The translations under genes and the position numbers were made by a program. A DNA stretch of 22,066 bases, taken from an uncultured Oscillospiraceae bacterium. GTDB taxonomy: Bacteria > Bacillota > Clostridia > Oscillospirales > Oscillospiraceae. The stretch lies in assembly GCA_910588105.1 (NCBI GenBank), contig CAJUQD010000043.1, forward strand, positions 1-22,066, written 5' to 3'. The notes beneath the pieces were generated by a model. That model was not told where the DNA came from, searched no databases, and saw nothing but the letters and a program-made list of their open reading frames with translations. Positions 15,440-22,066 of the stretch are shown here, piece by piece. Every line of letters starts with the position of its first letter. Position 1 is the first letter of the stretch.

Positions 15440-17584
15440 TTAGAAGCCCTTCACGTTGGCGTAAAGGATGGCGCGGTGCTGGCCGAAGAACGGAGAGGTG
15501 TGGAAGTTCTCGATCTTGGCGTTGTACACGTCATAGTAGTAGTTGGAGTACAGGGGGATGTCGGGCATGAGCTCGTTCCAGCGCTCAATATAGCCCATCC
15601 ACCAGTGGTTGTACTCGTCCTCGGTGGTGGCGTTGAAGATCATGGCCATGGACAGGTAGTCCATACCCAGCTTGTCGCCGGAAGCCTCCACGGCCTCCTC
15701 ATAGGTCAGCTTCTCCGCCTTCAGGTCATAGGGGAACGCCTTGTCGTACTCATCAAACACCTTGTTGGCGGAGTAGGGGAAGTACATGGGATCCAGGGAC
15801 CAGTTGTAGGAGTAGTCATACACGGCGCTGGGCCAGCCGGTGGCCAGGCTGTACATGCCGTAGGTGGGAGTGCCCTCGTAGCCGTAGGACGCCTCGCGGT
15901 AGATGTTGCCCTGGAGCAGGGTGAAGTCGCCGCGGGTGGAGCGGATGACCATGCCCGCCTCGGTCACCTGGCTGCCGTTGGCCAGGGAGGTGGTCAGCAT
16001 GTCGGTGACGGTGTTCTCGTCGGTGCCGAACCAGTTGATGGCCAGGGGCATATAGTACTCGCCGTTGATCTCCACGGTCTTGTAGGTCACGCCGTCGGTG
16101 TTGGCCACGGAGGCGTAGTTCTTGTTGATGTCGGCGGTGCCGTCGCCGGAGGCGGCGTTGGCCTCCTCGGCGGTGAGCTTCTTGTAGCGCACAGCGTCCA
16201 CGCCGGTCTGGCCGGGCTCATAGGGCTCGCCCTTGGAGTTATAGATCCAGCCGCCCTCCTCCAGCACCTTCACGGCGGTGTCGGGGGAGTAGGAGTAGTC
16301 GGTCAGCTCGATCTCGTCCTGCACGCCCTGCCACATGGAGAAATCGGGGCTGTAGGGGCCGTCCACCACCACGCCGTAGCCGCCGGTGAAGGTCTGGCAG
16401 AACTCGTTGCGGTTGAGCAGGTAGGCCACGGCCTGGCGGACTTCCTTAAACATGGTGGGGCCAAAGTCGCAGTCGAACTGGATCTTGCCGTAGCCGGCCC
16501 GCTGGTAGTGGGTCTCCACGAATTTCTCGCCGTCCACCACGGCCAGGGCGGCCTTGGTGTCGTCGCCGCCGGTGATGCTGGACAGGACGTCCATCTCGCC
16601 GCCGGTCAGCTGGGCAATCTGGGTCTCGGAGATGATGCGGCCGTAGACAACGGTCTCAATGGAGGGCTTCTGGCCCTCGAAGTTGCCCTTAAACTCGGGG
16701 TTGATGGTCAAGACCGCCTGACTGGTGCCCTCGTCCCACTCGGAGACCACATAGGCGCCGCTGTAGGGGATGTCCAGGTTGTAGCGGTTGCCCAGAATCT
16801 CGGCGGCCTTGACGTAGTCGTCGCCGTTCTTCTCATAGTAGTTGTCGGTGAGGTAGCAGCCGTTGCCGTCGTCCATGATATCCACGTCCTTGCCCAGCCA
16901 CTGCTCCATGACGTAGGGCTGCACAGCGGCGTTGGTGTAGGCAAAGTAAGAGGGATAGTACTCGCTGGACACGGTCAGGGAGAAGGTGTAGTCGTCCAGC
17001 AGGCGCACACCGGAGAACTCCTTGGTGCCGGTCTCGGAGCCGGGGCCGGTGTAGGCGTTGAAGTCCTCAAAGCCCACCAGGGCCTGGCCATTCATGCCGG
17101 AGTGGTTGGTGCCCTGGGCCACGGGGGTGGAGAAGCTCAGAACGTAGGCCAGGTAGTTCTTGGCGGTGACGGGGCTGCCGTCGCTGAACTTCAGGTCGTC
17201 ATAAATCTCAATGGTGTAGGTGCAGGTGCTGTCGTCGTTCTCGGTCTCCTCATGGCTCTTGACCACGGTCTGGCTCCACTGGTAGGTGCCGCCCTGGTCG
17301 GACTCCATGGTGGACAGGCCGCTGGTCATAAACCACACCGCCTGGTCGGACGCGCCCACGGAGCTGGAGCCCCAGCCGGGATAACGGAAATCGCCGGACA
17401 GCTCGGTGGTGTCGCCCAGGATGACCTTGTTCTCAAAGACCTCCTGAGACCCAGAGGGGGCCTCCGAAGGGGTCGTGCTGTTGTCGGCGGGGGGATTGCT
17501 CTCGCCGCTGTCCTTGGGACCGCAGCCGGCCAGAAGGCCAAGACACATCACGGCCGCCAGCAGAAGCGCAAGAAACTTCTTCAT
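15440..17584 (-). CDS. oppA: Oligopeptide ABC transporter substrate-binding lipoprotein (OppA/DppA type), oversized
   Basis: The extracellular receptor of the peptide importer (family 5 binding proteins). The N-terminus is a lipoprotein signal, MKKFLALLLAAVMCLGLLAG, with Cys21, followed by a low-complexity Ser/Pro/Asn linker to about residue 48. LKFSDGSPVTAKNYLAYVLS is the hallmark family 5 segment (usually FHDGxPxTAxDVxxS). At 714 residues it is longer than the usual 530-600, which suggests one or more insertions, possibly in the acidic, tyrosine-rich C-terminal half. AAGGAGGAAGAGTAAAT before the ATG is an excellent ribosome binding site. It is first in the operon and set off from oppB by a hairpin. 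The ligand is probably a peptide, but family members also bind other compounds. Confidence 0.92.
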   Translation of the reverse strand: MKKFLALLLAAVMCLGLLAGCGPKDSGESNPPADNSTTPSEAPSGSQEVFENKVILGDTTELSGDFRYPGWGSSSVGASDQAVWFMTSGLSTMESDQGGTYQWSQTVVKSHEETENDDSTCTYTIEIYDDLKFSDGSPVTAKNYLAYVLSFSTPVAQGTNHSGMNGQALVGFEDFNAYTGPGSETGTKEFSGVRLLDDYTFSLTVSSEYYPSYFAYTNAAVQPYVMEQWLGKDVDIMDDGNGCYLTDNYYEKNGDDYVKAAEILGNRYNLDIPYSGAYVVSEWDEGTSQAVLTINPEFKGNFEGQKPSIETVVYGRIISETQIAQLTGGEMDVLSSITGGDDTKAALAVVDGEKFVETHYQRAGYGKIQFDCDFGPTMFKEVRQAVAYLLNRNEFCQTFTGGYGVVVDGPYSPDFSMWQGVQDEIELTDYSYSPDTAVKVLEEGGWIYNSKGEPYEPGQTGVDAVRYKKLTAEEANAASGDGTADINKNYASVANTDGVTYKTVEINGEYYMPLAINWFGTDENTVTDMLTTSLANGSQVTEAGMVIRSTRGDFTLLQGNIYREASYGYEGTPTYGMYSLATGWPSAVYDYSYNWSLDPMYFPYSANKVFDEYDKAFPYDLKAEKLTYEEAVEASGDKLGMDYLSMAMIFNATTEDEYNHWWMGYIERWNELMPDIPLYSNYYYDVYNAKIENFHTSPFFGQHRAILYANVKGF

Positions 17585-17883
17585 ATTTACTCTTCCTCCT
17601 TGAAATATTTATCCATAACCGCCCTCCGGCCTTCCCTGCTGGAAAGGACTGCGGCGGCTATCGACCGTAGATCAGGCCCCGAAGCGGGGCGGCGGGGGCG
17701 CTTTCACACTTTGCTCGAATAAACCCCCTCAGTCTGGAAAAGGGGAGCTCCGCTCCTGATGGAAAATGAAGCGTGCTCCCCTTTTGGGGCAACCAAAAGG
17801 GGGCGCAAGGGCCGGCCCTTGCGCCCGACCGATTTTGCGTTGGACTGCGGGCCGGAGAACCATGAAACCCCCGATTGAACTTA
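17585..17883 (-). other. Hairpin-rich leader of oppA
   Basis: From the predicted oppA promoter to the oppA start is about 300 bases. In the order read by the minus-strand transcript it holds a 26-base perfect palindrome centred between 17813 and 17814 (GGGCGCAAGGGCC and its complement, 17801-17826), a hairpin of CCCCTTTTGG (17778-17787) with CCAAAAGGGG (17793-17802), and a stem GCCCCG/CGGGGC at 17676-17690 with a 3-base loop. No open frame here looks coding. It could be a regulatory leader or an inserted small repeat element. Confidence 0.45.
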
Positions 17884-17889
17884 CCGTTT

Positions 17890-17918
17890 ATTTTAGTATA
17901 CTCCGCGCAACTTTTCAA
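17890..17918 (-). promoter_or_regulatory. Predicted promoter of the opp operon
   Basis: On the minus strand: -35 TTGAAA (17913-17918), a 17-base spacer and -10 TAAAAT (17890-17895), in a locally AT-rich stretch. It would give a leader of about 300 bases. TAGTATAC at 17894-17901 overlaps the -10/spacer and equals the core of the operator in the eda promoter; this may be chance. Confidence 0.5.
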
Positions 17919-18070
17919 TGATAAGCCTGCATTTTTTCTTTTTTCTGTAAAATCGCTAAAAACCAGCGCTGTTTTTTCACCCTCAATTAGTGAAGTTGTT
18001 CGTTTTTTCATAGCCCCATCCAATTCAGCCCGTCCAAATGCCCTCCCGGCACATACATTCGTTTCCCCAG

Positions 18071-18129
18071 GGCGGCCCTTTGTTCCTGACAAGGCGCGGA
18101 AGGGCCGCCGGAGCCATCCCCCGGCGGCC
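18071..18129. promoter_or_regulatory. Mutually exclusive hairpin pair downstream of the blaR1-like gene
   Basis: Three segments compete. GGCGGCCCTT (18071-18080) pairs perfectly with AAGGGCCGCC (18100-18109). GGCCGCCGG (18103-18111) pairs perfectly with CCGGCGGCC (18121-18129). The shared bases 18103-18109 can be in only one stem at a time. It lies between the blaR1-like stop and the oppA promoter, in the 3' region of the regulator transcript. It has the layout of an attenuator but no U-run was found next to it. Confidence 0.4.
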
Positions 18130-18282
18130 TGAGCCCGTCAAAAGGGCATCTCCGCGCCCGCGCCTGAAAGCGCGGAAAATTTTCATTCATTTTTCCCTGC
18201 GGCCCGCCGGCTTATTCAAACAGGGCCGCTGCCTGCCCCGCGCCGCCGGTTTGAAGGCCTCCGCCCTCCCCGGCTCTCCGGC
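18130..18282. other. Non-coding 3' region of the blaR1-like gene
   Basis: GC-rich, without a gene. A small hairpin CGCGC CTGAAA GCGCG near 18160-18176 is followed on the plus strand by GAAAATTTTCATTCATTTTT, which is a poor terminator in that direction. No clear terminator for the blaI-blaR1 transcript was found here. Confidence 0.3.
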
Positions 18283-21234
18283 CTATCGCTGCATCTCCAT
18301 GGCCGCCTGGAAGGCCAGCAGGTTTTCCCGCAGGGACTTGGCCTGGTCGCGGACAAACCCCTCCTCGGAAGAGGTGTCCAGCCACCACAGGCTGTCGTAC
18401 AGCCGCCCCTCCTTTTCAAAGGTATCCGCCAAATCCTGGTCGGTGTTGAGCAGCTGGACGCTGCCCGCCAGCAGGGCGTTTATATCCTCCATGAAGTCGG
18501 CGATGCCCTCCGGGTCAAAGTTCTGGTGGAGCGCAGGCTGGAAGTTTATGTCGAACTCCACTGTCCCCTCCCGGGCGGTGATCTCCTCCCCAGTTTGGGA
18601 CAGGGTAAACAGCCGGAAGGAATAGCTGCACCTCCCCTGGTACATGGTGGGGTGGTAGCGCAGCAGGTATTCCTTCCCGTCCACGGTGCACAGAAACAGG
18701 GCGTTCCAGCCCACGTGGGCGTAGTAGCCCTCCTCGGAGAAAAGCAGCTTCTCCCCCTCCCAGATCTCCACCCGGCGGCCCACCGGCATGCCGTCCGCCA
18801 CGATGTCGCACATCTGAACCCGCTCCGGCACGCCGTCCCGGTCCAGGTCCACGTCCCGGGCCCCGCCGTTGGCGTGGTAAAGGCCTTCCGCGTTTTCATA
18901 GCGCTCGACGGAACTCAGCCCCGCCCCTTGCAGGGCGTCCAGCAGGTCGTTGCGGAAGCCCACCGACCCGAACTCAGCCTGGGTCAGAAAGCGCGTCATC
19001 GTTCTGTCCTCTTCGCCGGTGACGGCCACGTAGTTGAAGCCGTTTGTAAAGTTCATCCAGCCCTCGCCGTCCAGGGTCATGCCGCCAGCCAGCAGGTTTT
19101 GGGCGAACTCCGGCACGGTGGTGTGGTACTCGAAGGCCATCTTCCACAGCTCCGCCTCCACGTCCTCCCCAGCGGCCTGCACGGTGTAAAGGTTAGGGCC
19201 TTCCATGCTCTTGATGCGCACCCGGTCGAAGGGCACCGCCTTGGCCAGCAGTACCGGCTCCCATTGCCCGGCCTCCTCGTTATAGCTCTCGCCCCAGGTG
19301 GTGAGCACGCCCCCGGGCACGTCGGCCCGGAACTGGGCGGCCGCATAGGCTTTGGCGGCGTCCAGCACATCCTGGGGCACTCCGGCAGTGTCAAAAGCGG
19401 TCTCCACCTCCGGGGTCTTGTGGTTGTTATACCACTCCTCCGCCGCGGTCATCAGCCGGGCGGCCAGCCGGCCCACGGCCACGGCCTCCTCGTCGGAGAT
19501 GGACGCGGGGTAGAGGCGCAGTTTGGCGTCCGAACTGGTCTTCGCGGGCGTGCTGGCCATGGACTTCATCTCGGTGACCACCCCTGTCCCATCCGAAAGG
19601 TCCACAATAAAGGTCCAGTAGCCGGTATTGGGGTCTTCGCCGCTGAACTTGTACGCCGTGGGCGCGGTGCTCACCATCACCGACGTGCGGCCATCGTCGT
19701 CCCACCACCACGCCTCCAGGTTCCCGGCGATGTACGGCGGGTTCTCCAGGGCCAGCCAGGGAATGGGGTGGGCCACGTCATAGGCCGGGTGCCAGTAGGT
19801 GTCCTCCCCCAGCGCCAGGCCGCCCGCCGCGTTGGAGATAGCCACATTGCCGTCTGCCCGGATGGCAAAGCGCAGATCGTCCGTTTCATCCGCCCGGCGG
19901 GAGAACCGCTCCCCGTCCTTCACGTCCACATGCATGAATTTCGCGGACTTCTCCGCCTGGAAGACCAAATTGCCATCCTCAACCGTGAAATAGTAACGCT
20001 GTATTCCGGCGCTGCCCTCCAGCCCCTCGTCGGCCAGGCAGACCACGCCGTCCTCCTGGGTCCAGGTCCCCATGCCGATGTAGCTGCTCAAAAGTCCGGC
20101 ATAGTAGGAAAACGTGCCGTCCTGGTTCAGGGTCACCGCGAAGTCCCCGCCGAAGCCGCCCGCGTCCCGGATATACGTCATCCGGCTCACGCCGTAGGGC
20201 CAAAGCAGCGCGTCCACCTCTTCCTCCGGCTCGGCCTGTCCGAAGGCGCACGCGCAGGCCAGGGCCATGGCCAGCACCACGGCCACCGCCGCCCACAGCC
20301 ACCGCCTGGGGGCCTGGGCGATGCGGGTGATGCGCTCCTTGAGGCTCTTCTTGTCCCCCGTCATAGTGGTGGCGCATCGGAACAGGTCGCCCGGGCCGGG
20401 CCGCGCGGTGACCAGGGACAGCAGGGTGCCGCCATAGGCGGCCCGCTCCCCGTCCCCCAGACGTTTGAGGGCACCCTCATCGCAGGCCAGCTCGCCGTCC
20501 CTCCGGCTCAGCCCCACCGCCAGCCACACCAGCGGATTCCACCAGTGGACGACCAGGGCGGCGCACCGCAGCAGGCTCCAGATGTGATCGCCCTGGCGGA
20601 AATGGGTGTACTCGTGGGCCAGCACGTGGCGGAGCATGGCCGGGTCCGCCGCAGCCTCTGGGGTGACGTACACCGCCGGGCGGACAATGCCAAACAGGCA
20701 GGGGGAGGGCAGCCCCGCCGCCACATACACCGCCAGAGGACAGTCCGCCCCCTCCAGCGGGACGCGCCCCTTCCGCAGCCGCACATAAAACCGCAGGTTG
20801 GACGCCAGCAGCACCAGCGCCGCCAGTCCGGCCCCCGCCAGCCACGCCCGGCCCAGCCAGGGGGCCAGTGCGCTCAAATCAGGGGCGGCTGGGGGCTCCA
20901 GCGCGTCCGGCGCCGCGGGAGGGCCGAAGGGGGGTGGTGCACTTCCCGGCTTCACGTCCGTCACAGGCAGGCCGGTTATCCCCGCCGCCGGGGCGGTGGG
21001 CGCGGCAGGGAACTCCGCCACACCGCGCTCCACCCGCGTTTCCACCGCCCCCCATGTCCCGGCGATGGGGGAGTCAAACAGCTGCACCGGCACCAGCAGC
21101 CGCAGCAACACCACCGCCCACAGGGCGTAGCGCATACGGGCGCTGATGCGCCTGCCCAGCGCGGCGCGCAGGGCCAATACCACTAAAATGAGGAATACGG
21201 AGGTAAAAACCCACTCCAGCAGCGTCCGCGTCAT
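18283..21234 (-). CDS. BlaR1/MecR1-like M56 membrane peptidase with large unknown sensor region
   Basis: A 983-residue protein; BlaR1 has about 600. Residues 1-331 are the antirepressor unit: membrane helices near 5-24, 33-51, 130-146, 222-241 and 312-331, with a Pro/Ala-rich loop between helices 2 and 3. The cytoplasmic zinc-peptidase motif HEYTH (207-211) is present, and ELACDE (248-253) supplies the third ligand region. Signalling by M56 proteins usually leads to cleavage of the partner BlaI repressor. The C-terminal 650 residues, outside the cell, show no penicillin-binding serine motif. They start with a beta-rich domain (FGGDFAVTLNQDGTFSYYAG, 361-380), have a Trp-rich part (EAWWWDDDG, 507-515), and end with a region holding a calcium-loop-like DLDRDG (796-801). 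The ATG overlaps the blaI stop (ATGA). The sensed signal is unknown. Confidence 0.85.
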   Translation of the reverse strand: MTRTLLEWVFTSVFLILVVLALRAALGRRISARMRYALWAVVLLRLLVPVQLFDSPIAGTWGAVETRVERGVAEFPAAPTAPAAGITGLPVTDVKPGSAPPPFGPPAAPDALEPPAAPDLSALAPWLGRAWLAGAGLAALVLLASNLRFYVRLRKGRVPLEGADCPLAVYVAAGLPSPCLFGIVRPAVYVTPEAAADPAMLRHVLAHEYTHFRQGDHIWSLLRCAALVVHWWNPLVWLAVGLSRRDGELACDEGALKRLGDGERAAYGGTLLSLVTARPGPGDLFRCATTMTGDKKSLKERITRIAQAPRRWLWAAVAVVLAMALACACAFGQAEPEEEVDALLWPYGVSRMTYIRDAGGFGGDFAVTLNQDGTFSYYAGLLSSYIGMGTWTQEDGVVCLADEGLEGSAGIQRYYFTVEDGNLVFQAEKSAKFMHVDVKDGERFSRRADETDDLRFAIRADGNVAISNAAGGLALGEDTYWHPAYDVAHPIPWLALENPPYIAGNLEAWWWDDDGRTSVMVSTAPTAYKFSGEDPNTGYWTFIVDLSDGTGVVTEMKSMASTPAKTSSDAKLRLYPASISDEEAVAVGRLAARLMTAAEEWYNNHKTPEVETAFDTAGVPQDVLDAAKAYAAAQFRADVPGGVLTTWGESYNEEAGQWEPVLLAKAVPFDRVRIKSMEGPNLYTVQAAGEDVEAELWKMAFEYHTTVPEFAQNLLAGGMTLDGEGWMNFTNGFNYVAVTGEEDRTMTRFLTQAEFGSVGFRNDLLDALQGAGLSSVERYENAEGLYHANGGARDVDLDRDGVPERVQMCDIVADGMPVGRRVEIWEGEKLLFSEEGYYAHVGWNALFLCTVDGKEYLLRYHPTMYQGRCSYSFRLFTLSQTGEEITAREGTVEFDINFQPALHQNFDPEGIADFMEDINALLAGSVQLLNTDQDLADTFEKEGRLYDSLWWLDTSSEEGFVRDQAKSLRENLLAFQAAMEMQR

Positions 21235-21632
21235 GCCTTTCCACCCCCTTCAATCCGGTCCAGGATGGCGCGCAGCTCCGCCACCTCATCGCCGGACAGC
21301 TCCTGGCGCCTGGCCATGGCGCTCATCATCAATCCCACGCTGCCCTGGTACACCCGGTCTAAAAAGCTGTGGGTCTCGGCGGTGACGGCCTGTTCCCGCT
21401 CCACCGCCGGGGTATACAGCTTGCCCCGCGCGCCCTGCTCCGCCCGGACCAGCCCCTTTTCCTCCATCCGCCGCAGGGTGGTGATGGTGGTGCTCTTGGC
21501 CCACCCCACCTGTCCCCCCAGCGCCGACACCAGCTGCATCACCGTGCGGGGGCTGTTTTCCCACAGGCAGCTGAGCACACTCCACTCGCTGGCCGTGAGC
21601 TTGACGCCGCCCATATCCTTTTTGGCCTCCAT
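21231..21632 (-). CDS. BlaI/MecI-family repressor
   Basis: A 133-residue winged-helix repressor. The DNA-binding part (about 11-75) includes LTASEWSVLSCLWENSPRTV and the recognition region AKSTTITTLRRMEEKGLVRA; the rest is a helical dimerisation tail. In this family the repressor is inactivated when the partner M56 peptidase is triggered. The start at 21632 has GGGAGGAAGCGGAT before it. It is coupled to the downstream peptidase gene by a 4-base ATGA overlap. Direct-repeat operator candidates flank the promoter. Targets are probably its own operon and perhaps other genes; no beta-lactamase is nearby. Confidence 0.93.
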   Translation of the reverse strand: MEAKKDMGGVKLTASEWSVLSCLWENSPRTVMQLVSALGGQVGWAKSTTITTLRRMEEKGLVRAEQGARGKLYTPAVEREQAVTAETHSFLDRVYQGSVGLMMSAMARRQELSGDEVAELRAILDRIEGGGKA

Positions 21633-21651
21633 ATCCGCTTCCTCCCGTTTG

Positions 21652-21697
21652 GTTTACGTTGTAGTCCTATCATAGCACAGAAGGTTTACATTGTCAA
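21652..21697 (-). promoter_or_regulatory. blaI promoter with two direct-repeat operator candidates
   Basis: On the minus strand: -35 TTGACA (21692-21697, perfect), a 17-base spacer and -10 TATGAT (21669-21674). Two direct repeats, GTTTACATTGTC (21684-21695) and GTTTACGTTGTA (21652-21663), lie 32 bases apart, about three helical turns. One overlaps the -35 and spacer, the other covers the start of transcription. TTACA and TGTA elements are typical of BlaI/MecI-family operators. Confidence 0.7.
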
Positions 21698-22066
21698 CCA
21701 GAATTAAAAAAATGCCTCAGGTGGCGGAGATTGTTCTTGTCATTCCAATCTTGAACATGTTTTCACTCAAATAGCACCCGCAAAAGGGGTCCAGGAATTC
21801 GTTCCTGGGCTCTTTTTTATGTGTGCGCCCCAGGCAAAGCCTCCCCGCTTTCCCTCTCATTTTCATCCTTCAGAGTATTGAAAAAGCGAGAATTTTAGCC
21901 GAAAAATCCAAAAAGCAAGGCTTTCCACAGCAATTTCTCCCCTTACTCCCCCCCATCCTCAGATTCCGTGCTTCTCCATGCCATCCCAATGAAAATCCCT
22001 TCCAAAATCGGCATGTCAACGCCAATTTGAAATTGTAAGAAAACGCCGAAGAAATTTTGTAGTTTT
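21698..22066. other. Region without a convincing gene
   Basis: Upstream of the blaI promoter to the window end. It is less GC-rich than the rest. It holds one intrinsic terminator on the plus strand (listed separately) and the short palindrome CAATTTGAAATTG (22023-22035). A 71-codon plus-strand frame (21823-22038) has no ribosome binding site and a composition unlike the other proteins here. The true neighbour gene lies beyond the window. Confidence 0.4.
21787..21818 (+). terminator. Orphan plus-strand intrinsic terminator
   Basis: GGGTCCAGGAA (21787-21797), loop TTCG, then TTCCTGGGCTC (21802-21812) make an 11-bp stem including two G-U pairs, followed by TTTTTT (21813-21818). This is the best classical terminator in the window. 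No plus-strand gene precedes it: the nearest upstream genes run the other way. It could end an unseen small RNA or be left from a lost gene. Confidence 0.7.

Noticed and set aside
15341..17722. 793-codon plus-strand frame opposite oppA
   Set aside because: Very long but a Val/Gly/Leu-rich shadow; oppA has signal peptide, lipobox, ribosome binding site and family segment.
17658..18092. 144-codon minus-strand frame between blaR1-like gene and oppA
   Set aside because: Crosses the predicted oppA promoter and the palindromes, has no good ribosome binding site, and its translation looks like a translated repeat or leader.
18526..21186. 886-codon plus-strand frame opposite the M56 gene
   Set aside because: Shadow; no motifs, while the minus strand has HEYTH, helices and coupling to blaI.
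21231..21632. A beta-lactam resistance locus
   Set aside because: BlaI/M56 proteins are present but there is no beta-lactamase or penicillin-binding protein gene and no penicillin-binding motif in the sensor.
22023..22035. CAATTTGAAATTG palindrome
   Set aside because: Short AT-rich palindrome expected by chance, with no promoter or gene attached.
21823..22038. 71-codon plus-strand frame near the right edge
   Set aside because: No ribosome binding site, no similarity recognised, and composition unlike neighbouring genes.

Overview
This window looks like chromosome from a GC-rich, anaerobic Bacillota of the gut type, most like Oscillospirales (Flavonifractor/Lawsonibacter-like). That placement is inferred from strong AGGAGG-type ribosome binding sites, Gram-positive lipoprotein signals, a BlaI/M56 (BlaR1-like) pair, a DctPQM TRAP transporter in a clostridial setting, and GC-biased codon use that creates long antisense shadow ORFs. 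No rRNA, tRNA, CRISPR array, insertion sequence or phage gene was seen.

Left part (1-9300) is a hexuronate / unsaturated-uronate catabolic locus. On the minus strand are a KDPG aldolase carrying an extra C-terminal glyoxalase-fold (VOC) domain, followed by 2-keto-3-deoxygluconate kinase. A small YcxB-like membrane protein gene on the minus strand separates these from a plus-strand set: TRAP transporter dctP-dctQ-dctM, fructuronate reductase (uxuB), a GntR/FCD regulator and a KdgF-like cupin. Together they would import a uronate, reduce fructuronate to mannonate, and turn KDG into pyruvate and glyceraldehyde-3-phosphate. Mannonate dehydratase and uronate isomerase are not in the window. The eda and dctP promoters carry matching FadR/GntR-type operator sequences (TNGTNNACNA), which suggests the local GntR protein controls both arms.

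Middle part (9300-17600) begins with a convergent region with two long hairpins. Then comes a minus-strand oligopeptide-type ABC transporter operon: oppA-oppB-oppC-oppD-oppF plus a 66-residue membrane protein. This transporter is unusual. The OppC-like permease has about 310 residues of RCC1-type repeats, apparently a seven-blade beta-propeller, inserted in the extracellular loop between TM1 and TM2. The OppF-like ATPase has about 185 extra, largely helical residues between Walker A and the Q-loop. The binding protein is also oversized (714 residues). This decorated transporter is the best candidate for an undescribed system in the window.

Right part (17600-22066) has a 700-base structured intergenic region holding the oppA promoter, a hairpin-rich leader and a pair of mutually exclusive hairpins. 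Beyond it is a blaI-blaR1-like operon on the minus strand, whose M56 peptidase has a very large (about 650 residue) non-penicillin-binding extracellular part. A near-consensus promoter with two direct-repeat operator candidates lies upstream of blaI. The last 430 bases contain an orphan plus-strand intrinsic terminator and no convincing gene.
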